A DNA stretch of 64,000 bases from Saprospiraceae bacterium (lineage in GTDB: Bacteria > Bacteroidota > Bacteroidia > Chitinophagales > Saprospiraceae): the NCBI GenBank assembly GCA_022844565.1, contig JALHLK010000005.1:1-64000 (forward strand), in the 5' to 3' direction. The notes under the pieces are model-generated. The model did no database searches and had not been told where the DNA came from. It saw nothing but the letters and a program-made list of their open reading frames with translations. Every line of letters begins with the position of its first letter. The stretch's first letter is position 1. Position numbers and translations under genes: made by a program. Shown here piece by piece: positions 7,622 to 15,023 of the stretch.

Positions 7622-8581
7622 ATGGACATTTTATTGTTAGAGAGTATTCATAAGAAATCATATGAGTGGCTTATCTCAAAAGAAGATCTTACGCTCTTTT
7701 CGAAAAGTCAAGGTCATGTTATCAATTTTGAAGACATTCAGGCTATCATAACTCGAGGTATCGAAAAAATCAATCCTGAATTAATAGATTTGTGTCCAAA
7801 TTTGAAGGTGGTGGCAAGATGTGGTGTTGGATTAGACAATATTGATGTCAAGTATTGCAGTCATAAAAATATCCCTGTGGTTTATGCACCTGGTTCCAAT
7901 GCCCAAACGACTGCGGAACATACAATGATGCTGATGCTCAATTTGGTACGAAATAGTTATCAAGCTTTGAGCAATGTCAAAGATGGAAACTGGGCAATTA
8001 GAAATCAATTTAAGTCAGAAGAATTGTTTGGCAAAAAACTGGGGATCCTTGGTTTAGGTAATATTGGTTTGAAAGTGGCAAAAATGGGAGAAGCTTTTGG
8101 TATGGATGTGCACTATTGGTCAAGAAGCGAAAAGCTGACAAATCTTGGATTTAGATATTTGGCATTAGAAGAATTCATAAAGGAATCTGATGTTATTTCT
8201 GTACATATTGCATTAACCTCGGATACGAAAGAACTGATTAACGAAAATTTTATATCCAGATGTAAAAATGGGGTTTACTTTATTAATACTGCACGAGCGG
8301 ATATATTTTACAGAACTGCTCTTTTAGAAGGCTTAAATAATGGTAAAATAGCAGGATACGCTGCCGATGTTCCTATGTCTCCCTACCCTACTTTGGACGA
8401 TGAAATTATTAGTCACCCTCATACTTTGATCACCCCACACGTAAGCAGCTTGACGGATCATACCTATTATCAAATGTGTCAAGGAACAGTAGAGAATGTA
8501 TATAAATTCCTTACTGAAAATAGAATAATACTTGATTGTGTTGCCAACCATAAGGATATTAATTTATCCACAATTTACTAG
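7622..8581 (+). CDS. D-isomer-specific 2-hydroxyacid dehydrogenase
   Basis: NAD(P)-dependent dehydrogenase of the phosphoglycerate dehydrogenase-like family, 319 aa. The Rossmann motif LGILGLGNIG lies near 140-149, with RSEK at the end of the next strand. Catalytic Arg is in NTARADIF (about 229) and catalytic His in TPHVSSLT (about 277). There is no C-terminal ACT domain, so it is not a regulated SerA. It probably interconverts a 2-keto acid and a D-2-hydroxy acid downstream of the dehydratase. Its 3' end overlaps the convergent choice-of-anchor gene by 23 bp. Last gene of the four-gene plus-strand operon. Confidence 0.83.
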   Translation: MDILLLESIHKKSYEWLISKEDLTLFSKSQGHVINFEDIQAIITRGIEKINPELIDLCPNLKVVARCGVGLDNIDVKYCSHKNIPVVYAPGSNAQTTAEHTMMLMLNLVRNSYQALSNVKDGNWAIRNQFKSEELFGKKLGILGLGNIGLKVAKMGEAFGMDVHYWSRSEKLTNLGFRYLALEEFIKESDVISVHIALTSDTKELINENFISRCKNGVYFINTARADIFYRTALLEGLNNGKIAGYAADVPMSPYPTLDDEIISHPHTLITPHVSSLTDHTYYQMCQGTVENVYKFLTENRIILDCVANHKDINLSTIY

Positions 8582-9590
8582 TACTTTTCCTTTCTTTTGT
8601 TGTCAAACTAATAAAGTAGATTCCAGATTTTAAATTTGATACATCAATCTGGTCATTCGATTCGTGTGTTAAAACCGTTCTTCCCGATTGATCAAAAACA
8701 CAAGTTGTAAACTTTGTTAAACTGCTTTTTATATCGATGATCTTGTTTATAGGATCAAAATAATAAAAGACCTCTTCTCGTAATGCTTTAAAATCAATAG
8801 AATAAACCTCAGATAATGAGCTACTACCATCAATGTCATATTGTTTAATTCTATAATAAGAAATACCATTTGACGGATTTTTATCAACAAAGGAGTATGT
8901 CAATTCTGTACCCGTCATTAGTCTACCTATGGGAACAAATTCTTCATTTTCACTCATTTTTTGAACTTCAAAGTATCCATTATTGATTTCAATTTTGGTT
9001 TCCCATTCCAACACTACATAATCATTCCTTTGCTTGATGTTAATAGCGGTGTAAGTGACAGGCAAGGAAATATTTGAACTTCCTACAAATGCATTGTCGC
9101 CATCTGATGAACTGTCGTTATTCACAAGATTTACGGCATAATATAAAGTAAATGGACCGCCAGTAGATGGTGCTATCCAATCAAATTTCCAATCGCCTTC
9201 TCCTGATAAAAATGGCCTAGACTGATTGTGGGTTAATCCTTTAGCTCCACCATTAATGTTAAAGGATTTTGACCCCAAGCCCACAATCCATGTACCGACA
9301 TATTGTTGCGATGTCTGATCTAAGGCTATGATTTGAAATCCTCCCCTCACTGCATCGGTATTTGTTACATTTAAGGCCAGATTTAATGTGTCATTATTTC
9401 GAATATTATTTGGAATCCCTAATAGCGAAATATTTCCTGTAAATTCTCCACCATTATGACATGCATTACAATTTGATCCATTAACTAAAGGAGACCCTGT
9501 TCTGTCAGAGGTAGTAACTCCATTTTTTGCTCCGAAAAATATGACAGAAATACAAATCAATGTCATAAATTTGAAAGGTCCTAAATTCAT
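8559..9590 (-). CDS. Choice-of-anchor V, CxxCH-containing protein with T9SS sorting tail
   Basis: Secreted protein of 343 aa if started at MNLGPFKF (9590), which gives a proper signal peptide; a longer frame upstream to 9623 is less likely. The choice-of-anchor V region contains SNCNACHNGG, a CxxCH motif able to bind one c-type haem, and a beta-rich part up to about residue 170 (LTHNQSRPF, GDWKFDWIAPSTGGPFTLYYAVN). A fibronectin-III-like segment follows (about 180-260: VLEWETKIEINNGYFEVQK, FVDKNPSNGISYYRIKQYD). The C-terminal part (IDVSNLKSGIYFISL...LWIN) is a type A sorting domain of type IX secretion. Function is unknown. A shorter paralog lies upstream. Confidence 0.82.
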   Translation of the reverse strand: MNLGPFKFMTLICISVIFFGAKNGVTTSDRTGSPLVNGSNCNACHNGGEFTGNISLLGIPNNIRNNDTLNLALNVTNTDAVRGGFQIIALDQTSQQYVGTWIVGLGSKSFNINGGAKGLTHNQSRPFLSGEGDWKFDWIAPSTGGPFTLYYAVNLVNNDSSSDGDNAFVGSSNISLPVTYTAINIKQRNDYVVLEWETKIEINNGYFEVQKMSENEEFVPIGRLMTGTELTYSFVDKNPSNGISYYRIKQYDIDGSSSLSEVYSIDFKALREEVFYYFDPINKIIDIKSSLTKFTTCVFDQSGRTVLTHESNDQIDVSNLKSGIYFISLTTKERKSTSKLWIN

Positions 9591-9901
9591 ATTCAATTCT
9601 TTAGAACGTAAAAGTACAATCAATATCAGAAGCTGGCATCAGTATATACACTGAAAAAATATAGAAAAATTTAAAACTAATGTAACTATTCAGGACCCCG
9701 CGTTCAGATCATAAAAATAAGGACATTTTAAGTCAGCCGAGACTCTTTTTTGAGTTAATAGCATCGCACTTGATATGAGTACCGTTAAAAATTGATCGCA
9801 AATCAATTTAGGTGCGAACTGAGAAACACTTTTCTCAGCATATTCAAATCTTAAAATGGACATTTTTTGGTCGAACAGTCGGGGTGCTGAATAGTTACAA
9901 A
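9591..9901. other. 311-bp spacer occupied by a MITE
   Basis: The spacer between the two choice-of-anchor V genes consists mostly of the terminal-inverted-repeat element described at 9682-9898. The rest (9591-9681) is AT-rich and carries no feature I can identify beyond room for the promoter of the 8559-9590 gene. Confidence 0.7.
9682..9898. mobile_element. 217-bp MITE with IS66-like ends and 8-bp target duplication
   Basis: The ends are inverted repeats: GTAACTATTCAGGACCCCG at 9682-9700 and its complement at 9880-9898, 18 of 19 matching. An exact 8-bp direct repeat AAACTAAT flanks the element (9674-9681 and 9899-9906). Ends starting GTAA together with 8-bp target duplications are the hallmark of the IS66 family. 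There is no transposase ORF, so it is non-autonomous. Inside are perfect hairpins at 9789-9809 (8-bp stem, loop CGCAA) and 9819-9838 (8-bp stem, 4-nt loop). The right-hand target copy overlaps the stop codon of the upstream gene, leaving that protein intact. Confidence 0.85.
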
Positions 9902-10672
9902 CTAATAAATCAGAATTTTTTTGGTTACAGCGTTACTAGCAGTATTAATTTTTATAAAATATATACCATTAGCTAGGTTAGACACATCCATTCTTTCAGT
10001 TGACTTTATATCCACAACTGCTCTGCCTTGCTGATCATAAATGGTAGCAGAAAGTTTAGCAATGTCACTATTTGAGTGTTGTAAAAATATTTCTTTTCCG
10101 TTCGGATTGTACCTATAGTCAAGCTCTAGTCTACTTAATTCATTGACAGGCAATAGTACATTTGTATTTCCTGTGATTGGATTGTCTCCAGATGTACTAC
10201 CGTTAGAGTTTACAAAATTGACTACATAGTAAAAAGTAAAAGGTCCACCTGTTGCAGGTGCTATCCATTGAAATGACCAGTCTCCTTTGCCATTCACCCA
10301 ACCTCTTGGAGCATTATGAGATAATCCAATTCCATTATTATTAATTAATTTGCTACCTATTCCGGCAATCCACTTACCAGCATAAACTTCACTTTTTGTG
10401 TCAAGAGCTACAATTTGAAATCCAGCTCCTCTAGATATTGCGTCAGAAACTTCCAACTTTAACTTCAAGGTATCTAAGTTCTTTATACCTTTCGATGGAA
10501 TGCCTGTCAAATTTAACTTTGCATCAAATGACCCACCTGTATGGCAACCATCACATGTAGCACCATTTGCTCGAGGTGAAGCTGTTCTATCATCACTAAC
10601 TCCTCCGCTGTTCGCAAGAAATAAAATTGCAAAGCTAATTACATACAAAAGTTGGAACTTTTTTGATACCAT
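9902..10672 (-). CDS. Choice-of-anchor V, CxxCH-containing protein with T9SS sorting tail (short paralog)
   Basis: A 256-aa secreted protein paralogous to the product of 8559-9590. It has a signal peptide (LYVISFAILFLANSGG), a single CxxCH in ATCDGCHTGG, the same downstream blocks (LSHNAPRGW, GDWSFQWIAPATGGPFTFYYVVNFVN) and a type A sorting tail (MDVSNLANGIYFIKINT...KKILIY). It lacks the fibronectin-like middle segment of its neighbour. The tandem copies suggest a duplication followed by insertion of the MITE between them. A cell-surface, possibly haem-binding, role is inferred. A TATCTTTG box lies at 10706-10713. Confidence 0.82.
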   Translation of the reverse strand: MVSKKFQLLYVISFAILFLANSGGVSDDRTASPRANGATCDGCHTGGSFDAKLNLTGIPSKGIKNLDTLKLKLEVSDAISRGAGFQIVALDTKSEVYAGKWIAGIGSKLINNNGIGLSHNAPRGWVNGKGDWSFQWIAPATGGPFTFYYVVNFVNSNGSTSGDNPITGNTNVLLPVNELSRLELDYRYNPNGKEIFLQHSNSDIAKLSATIYDQQGRAVVDIKSTERMDVSNLANGIYFIKINTASNAVTKKILIY

Positions 10673-10705
10673 GATAAATTCAATTTAAATGATGATTTAC
10701 GGATT

Positions 10706-10713
10706 CAAAGATA
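10706..10713 (-). promoter_or_regulatory. -7 box (TATCTTTG) of the short choice-of-anchor V gene
   Basis: Exact match to TAnnTTTG on the minus strand, 33 bp before the start codon at 10672. No clear TTTG box at the expected spacing. Confidence 0.4.
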
Positions 10714-10922
10714 GAGCAATATATTTAGCCTAATACTAGGAATTACCATTAATTTTAACTTAAATTGATTTATCTATTTTGTATTTAATGCTAAGAAGTT
10801 TAATACACCTCTAACCCCAAAATAAAACTTTCTTCTACCAATTTCCTACATATTATCACAGGAAATTTAACTTACTTCTGAAAATTAGTTTCTTTTGTAT
10901 TTCAATTAAATAATGCGAGTTA

Positions 10923-11420
10923 ATGAACATAACATCAACCTCCGGCAAAAAAGGCTTCGTCTTAGTACATGATGAGCAAATATTATTAGACGTGAGGTAT
11001 ACAAATTGGTTTTCGAATAAAGCTTTTGCAGATATAGGTCCAACTTATATCGAAGTTAAGCCTAAAGGATTTTGGGGCAAAATTTTTAATATTTATAAAA
11101 ATGGTATCGAAAAAGGAAAAATTGACTTCAATTGGAGGGGGCCGATGACCTTAACTTTTAATGACGAATGGGATATAGAGCGCATATTTATACTTAAGCC
11201 TAAAGGAGTGTTAAAAAAGCAATTCGAATTGACCGATGAAAAAGAAAACATTATTTTTGTGGTCAATCCGTCATTTGATTGGAGACGGTTTAAACAGAAT
11301 TTTGATCTTGTGGAGATTCGAGAAAATTATCATGAAAACACTTTAATGGAGCTCGTATTTTATGTAGGATATGCGATCAAAGTTTATTTTGCAAAACAGT
11401 CAGCCGCGGCCGCGGCATAA
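10923..11420 (+). CDS. Conserved-looking protein of unknown function with poly-Ala tail
   Basis: A 165-aa cytosolic protein without signal peptide or membrane helix. It is rich in beta-strand patterns (GFVLVHDEQILLDVRYTNWF, PTYIEVKPKGFWGKIFNIYKNG, IFILKPKGVLKKQFELTD), somewhat like tubby/LURP-one-type barrels, but I do not recognise it with confidence. It ends in five alanines encoded by GCCGCGGCCGCGGC (11403-11416), a perfect 14-bp all-GC palindrome that stands out in this AT-rich DNA. The serine hydrolase start follows within 25 bp, so the two may be co-transcribed. Confidence 0.7.
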   Translation: MNITSTSGKKGFVLVHDEQILLDVRYTNWFSNKAFADIGPTYIEVKPKGFWGKIFNIYKNGIEKGKIDFNWRGPMTLTFNDEWDIERIFILKPKGVLKKQFELTDEKENIIFVVNPSFDWRRFKQNFDLVEIRENYHENTLMELVFYVGYAIKVYFAKQSAAAAA

Positions 11421-11444
11421 GGTAAAGTGAGCGTGTTTATCCCG

Positions 11445-12473
11445 ATGTCGAAAAGTAATTCATTATTTCATCATGTTCTTGTGATCATCTTTGGATTGCA
11501 TACATTGGTGATTGGGCAAAAGTACAGCAAAGTCGATTCAATTATCAATAGTGAAACTATGAAGCCGTTTAATGGCAACATCCTAATTTCAGAAAAAGGT
11601 AAAATACAATATCATAAATCATTTGGCTTTTCAAATTTAGAAGAAAAAAAGCTTTTACAACTGAATGATCAGTTTGTTGTTGGATCGATTAGCAAACAGT
11701 TCACCGCAGTGCTCGTATTAAGAGAATATGACAAAGGGAGGCTTGATTTATTTATTCCGATTCGTAATTACCTCCCAGAATTAACACAAAAATGGGCAGA
11801 TACAGTCAATGTACATCATTTATTGACACACATGCACGGCATAGTTAGTTACGACCAACCCACCAAATTTACCCCAGGCACGCAATATGCTTATTCACAA
11901 ATAGGTTATGATGTTTTGGCTAAAATTGCGGAAAAGTCCAGCGGAAAAACTTTTGCAACCTTATCTAAAGAACTTTTTGATCAATGTAAGATGATGCAAA
12001 CATTTCATCCAGATATCAGGTCTTATCAAAATTTAGTAAATGGCTATACCGAAAATGAGGAAAATGACCTTGAATTAGAAAATGCAACTTTTGAAAATTA
12101 TCCTGCAGCTGGATCGTTTGTTTCTACTAGTTCTGATTTATATCGATGGAATACATTATTTTATGGAGGTAAATTATTGCAAAAGAGCACCATGAAAATG
12201 TTATTGACCAAACAAAAAGGAGCCATAAGGAATCACCCCATTTTTGGCACAACAGAATATGGTTACGGCATCACCATCGATACAAAAGGTGATAAAACGC
12301 AATTAGGTCAAACAGGGTTTGCTCCAGGATTTGCTTCTATGAATTTTTATTTTCCAAAAAGCAAAACAAGTGTGATTGTCCTTCAAAACATTGTCTATGA
12401 TTCGGATGATTTGAAAAAAACTTTTAAAAATCATATCAAAGTACTGGAATTCATCCAAAACGCAAAAAATTAA
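11445..12473 (+). CDS. Serine hydrolase, beta-lactamase/penicillin-binding protein family (class C fold)
   Basis: Exported serine hydrolase of 342 aa from ATG 11445; an in-frame GTG at 11427 would add six residues before the signal peptide. The signal peptide is LFHHVLVIIFGLHTLVIGQ. The SxxK catalytic motif is SISK (in VVGSISKQFTAVL, about 74-77). A YSQ in GTQYAYSQIGYD (about 145) occupies the Tyr-x-Asn position. HLLTHMHGI is the usual family block after the first helix. Such Bacteroidota proteins are D-aminopeptidase- or esterase-like and rarely true beta-lactamases. Function beyond serine hydrolase is unknown. Confidence 0.85.
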   Translation: MSKSNSLFHHVLVIIFGLHTLVIGQKYSKVDSIINSETMKPFNGNILISEKGKIQYHKSFGFSNLEEKKLLQLNDQFVVGSISKQFTAVLVLREYDKGRLDLFIPIRNYLPELTQKWADTVNVHHLLTHMHGIVSYDQPTKFTPGTQYAYSQIGYDVLAKIAEKSSGKTFATLSKELFDQCKMMQTFHPDIRSYQNLVNGYTENEENDLELENATFENYPAAGSFVSTSSDLYRWNTLFYGGKLLQKSTMKMLLTKQKGAIRNHPIFGTTEYGYGITIDTKGDKTQLGQTGFAPGFASMNFYFPKSKTSVIVLQNIVYDSDDLKKTFKNHIKVLEFIQNAKN

Positions 12474-12626
12474 TTAAATGTATTAGCGTACACGAAACTA
12501 AGTACCATAGCCACTATTGTATGGATTAGAACCATTATTAATATTTTTTAAAAAATTAGTTTTATGATATTTAGAAAATTATCAAAGGATTTTAACTAAT
12601 GTGTACAAATAATTGACTCTCATGGA

Positions 12627-12634
12627 TATATTTG
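12627..12634 (+). promoter_or_regulatory. -7 box (TATATTTG) of the methyltransferase gene
   Basis: Exact TAnnTTTG match. An upstream in-frame ATG at 12632 overlaps it, so the start at 12653 is the one a transcript from here could use. Confidence 0.45.
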
Positions 12635-12652
12635 CGATTCAATAATGAAATA

Positions 12653-13360
12653 ATGAAAAAATCAACAGTACAAGAAATAAAACAAAGATTTGACAATGAT
12701 GTCGAAAGGTTTTCTAACCTTGAGACAGGTCAGGTTACCACCATAGATGCCACAATTTCGCTTGAACTGATCACCGAAGCTGCAAAAAGGATTGTGCCTC
12801 ATGCCACGGACCTTTTAGACATAGGTTGTGGAGCAGGTAATTACACTATAAAAATGTTAACCAAATCGCCAAATTTAGCTTGTACCCTCGTTGACTTAAG
12901 TAAACCCATGCTTGATAAGGCCCAAGAAAGGGTGTCAGTATTTACTAATATACCAATAGTGACGTTGCAAGGCGATATCAGAGAAGTCATCTTAGCCGAA
13001 AATCATTTTGACATTATATTAGCGGGAGCAGTTTTACATCACTTAAGGGATGATTTGGATTGGGAAATTACATTTAAAAAAATCTTTTCCTTATTAAAAC
13101 CAGGAGGCTGTTTTATGATCTCTGATTTAATTACACAGGATACCGAAGTGATGAGTGAATATACGTGGGAAAGGTATGGAGATTATTTAGAAAACTTAAA
13201 TGGAGCAGAATTTCGTAAGAAAGTGTTAGATTATGTTGCGATGGAGGATTCACCAAGATCTATGAATTATCAGTTGGATCTTATGAAAAAAGTTGGCTTT
13301 AGCAAAGTGGAGATATTGCATAAAAATATGTGCTTTGGAGCTTTTGGGGGGATAAAATGA
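12653..13360 (+). CDS. Class I SAM-dependent methyltransferase
   Basis: A 235-aa protein with motif I LLDIGCGAGNYT (about 57-68), an acidic residue ending the next strand (LVDLSKPMLDKA) and the post-motif block DIILAGAVLHHLRDD; LLKPGGCFMISDL is motif III. The start at 12653 is preferred because a -7 promoter box overlaps the upstream ATG. The closing part (MEDSPRSMNYQLDLMKKVGFSKVEILHKN) is typical of small-molecule methyltransferases acting on carboxylates or phenols. The acceptor is unknown. It stands alone between the hydrolase and the trp operon. Confidence 0.85.
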   Translation: MKKSTVQEIKQRFDNDVERFSNLETGQVTTIDATISLELITEAAKRIVPHATDLLDIGCGAGNYTIKMLTKSPNLACTLVDLSKPMLDKAQERVSVFTNIPIVTLQGDIREVILAENHFDIILAGAVLHHLRDDLDWEITFKKIFSLLKPGGCFMISDLITQDTEVMSEYTWERYGDYLENLNGAEFRKKVLDYVAMEDSPRSMNYQLDLMKKVGFSKVEILHKNMCFGAFGGIK

Positions 13361-13444
13361 GGTAAAAACATTCATTATTAATATATGGACAAAAAGTAAA
13401 TTTTTCACATTCTACTCTATTTTTAAATAATTTCGCGATTACTA

Positions 13445-13475
13445 TTGCATATATCATAAACTTCCTATTTCTTTG
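13445..13475 (+). promoter_or_regulatory. Probable trp operon promoter
   Basis: TTG (13445-13447), 20 bp, then TTTCTTTG (13468-13475, one mismatch to TAnnTTTG). Transcription would start near 13482, about 10 nt before the trp leader ORF. Confidence 0.4.
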
Positions 13476-13491
13476 CATAAAATTTTAGATA

Positions 13492-13548
13492 ATGATAAAT
13501 CAAAATTGGTGGTGGCATATCGAATTAACCTATAACGGGAATAGATAG
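13492..13548 (+). CDS. trpL: trp operon leader peptide with three consecutive Trp codons
   Basis: An 18-codon ORF, MINQNWWWHIELTYNGNR, ending TAG at 13546-13548. Three adjacent TGG codons (13507-13515) are improbable by chance and mark a ribosome-mediated attenuation sensor: when Trp-tRNA is short the ribosome stalls here. It lies 86 bp before trpE and directly before a strong terminator hairpin (13574-13606). It is too short for ordinary ORF calling. Tryptophan leaders are best known in Proteobacteria, and this one follows the same logic. Confidence 0.85.
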   Translation: MINQNWWWHIELTYNGNR

Positions 13549-13573
13549 TCATTTATCAATTAAAAAATAAATT

Positions 13574-13606
13574 AAAAGGCTTGTCGAATCCCGACAGGCC
13601 TTTTTT
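13574..13606 (+). terminator. trp attenuator (intrinsic terminator hairpin)
   Basis: A 13-bp stem pairs 13574-13586 with 13592-13604 around the loop AATCC. It contains one G-U pair and is followed by a T run (13601-13606). It sits between the WWW leader peptide and trpE. CGGGA at 13536-13540, at the end of the leader ORF, complements TCCCG at 13589-13593 and could start an antiterminator, but a full alternative fold is not obvious by eye. Confidence 0.85.
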
Positions 13607-13633
13607 AATGTTAATACAATATATTAAATATTT

Positions 13634-15016
13634 ATGAAATATATAGCACATTCGATCAAAACAAATTCTGACTTGCAGACACCTGTTGGATTGTTTTACA
13701 AACTAAGACAACAATATAGTGAAGTATTGCTTTTAGAAAGTTCAGATTACAGTAGCAAGGAGGATAGTCTTTCATTTTTACTGTTTGATTTGATGGAAGG
13801 GATGGAGGTCATTAATGATCAATTTATCATGGTTTTTGACGGCAATAAAGTTAGCGTACCCGTTGAGGATTTCGTGAGTCAGTTCCAAAAATTTATATCA
13901 TCATTTGATATTGAACATGATGATTATTCGGCTAAGTTCGCAGGTATTTTTGGTTACTCATCATTTGACGCCGTAAAGTATTTTGATAAAAACATTTACC
14001 ATTTGGATAAACCATCTTATACAACGCCTACGGTTAAATATGGTCTTTATAAATTTATGATTGTAGTAGATCATTTTAAAGATGAAATGTACATCATTGA
14101 GATGTTAAAAAGCGGAGAAGCTAGTCAAATAGAAAATATTCAAAAGATCATCATCAATGGCAAATTTCAACAGTTTGATTTTATGCTTGAAGGTGAGGTC
14201 ACTTCTAATATGGAAGACCAAACTTTTAGAGATATCGTGACGAAGTGTAAAGAACATATCCAAAGGGGTGACGTGTTTCAAATAGTGCCATCGAGAAGGT
14301 TTGAACAAAAATACAGTGGAGATGAGTTTAATGTGTATAGAAAATTAAGATCAATCAATCCTTCACCTTATTTATTTTATTTTGATTATGGGTCTTTTAC
14401 GATCTTTGGATCATCGCCTGAAGCTCAAATGATTGTCAAAAATCGAGTAGCAGAAATTCATCCTATAGCTGGAACTGTAAAACGGACGGGTGATATAGAA
14501 GCTGACAAAATTAGAGCTCAAGAGTTATTAAACAATCCGAAAGAGAATGCTGAACACATCATGTTGGTTGATTTAGCAAGAAATGATCTAAGTAAAAACA
14601 CACAAGATGTCAAGGTGGTGAAATATTGTGAATTGCAGCAATTTAGCCATGTTTTTCACTTAGTTTCTATCGTAAATGGAACTATCAAGGATGAAGTTAG
14701 TAGTTATCAAATATTCGCAGATACTTTTCCAGCAGGTACCTTGTCTGGAGCTCCAAAACACATGGCTATTAATCTCATAGATCGATTTGAACCAACCAAA
14801 AGAGGGTATTACGGTGGAGGAATCGGTGGTATCATGTTCAACGGTAATTTCATACATGCGATTATGATCCGATCATTTATGGCAACGCAAAATACATTAT
14901 ACTTCCAAGCAGGTGCAGGTGTAGTCATCGATAGCACCGAAGAAGGTGAATTGCAAGAAGTAAATAATAAGTTGGCCGCACTGAGGAAAGCACTAGAAAT
15001 TGCAAACAAAAACTAA
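13634..15016 (+). CDS. trpE: Anthranilate synthase component I
   Basis: Converts chorismate and ammonia to anthranilate with TrpG. The 460-aa protein has the N-terminal regulatory region and the chorismate-binding domain, with RGDVFQIVPSRRF (about 215-227), SPYLFYFDYGSFTIFGSSPEAQ, HPIAGTVKRTG, the metal/chorismate block ENAEHIMLVDLARNDL and TFPAGTLSGAPKHMA near 367. The PIAGTxxR form and the adjacent trpG favour TrpE over PabB. It is first of a seven-gene trp set in the order E-G-D-C-F-B-A behind an attenuator. TrpG begins 8 bp after the stop. Confidence 0.96.
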   Translation: MKYIAHSIKTNSDLQTPVGLFYKLRQQYSEVLLLESSDYSSKEDSLSFLLFDLMEGMEVINDQFIMVFDGNKVSVPVEDFVSQFQKFISSFDIEHDDYSAKFAGIFGYSSFDAVKYFDKNIYHLDKPSYTTPTVKYGLYKFMIVVDHFKDEMYIIEMLKSGEASQIENIQKIIINGKFQQFDFMLEGEVTSNMEDQTFRDIVTKCKEHIQRGDVFQIVPSRRFEQKYSGDEFNVYRKLRSINPSPYLFYFDYGSFTIFGSSPEAQMIVKNRVAEIHPIAGTVKRTGDIEADKIRAQELLNNPKENAEHIMLVDLARNDLSKNTQDVKVVKYCELQQFSHVFHLVSIVNGTIKDEVSSYQIFADTFPAGTLSGAPKHMAINLIDRFEPTKRGYYGGGIGGIMFNGNFIHAIMIRSFMATQNTLYFQAGAGVVIDSTEEGELQEVNNKLAALRKALEIANKN

Positions 15017-15023
15017 ACTCACT

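Noticed and set aside
11403-11416. Cloning-vector contamination (NotI site)
   Set aside because: It is in frame at the end of a native-looking gene with genomic sequence continuing on both sides.
11445-12473. Antibiotic-resistance beta-lactamase
   Set aside because: The class C fold is shared with many peptidases and esterases; the YxN motif is YSQ and there is no AmpR-type regulator.
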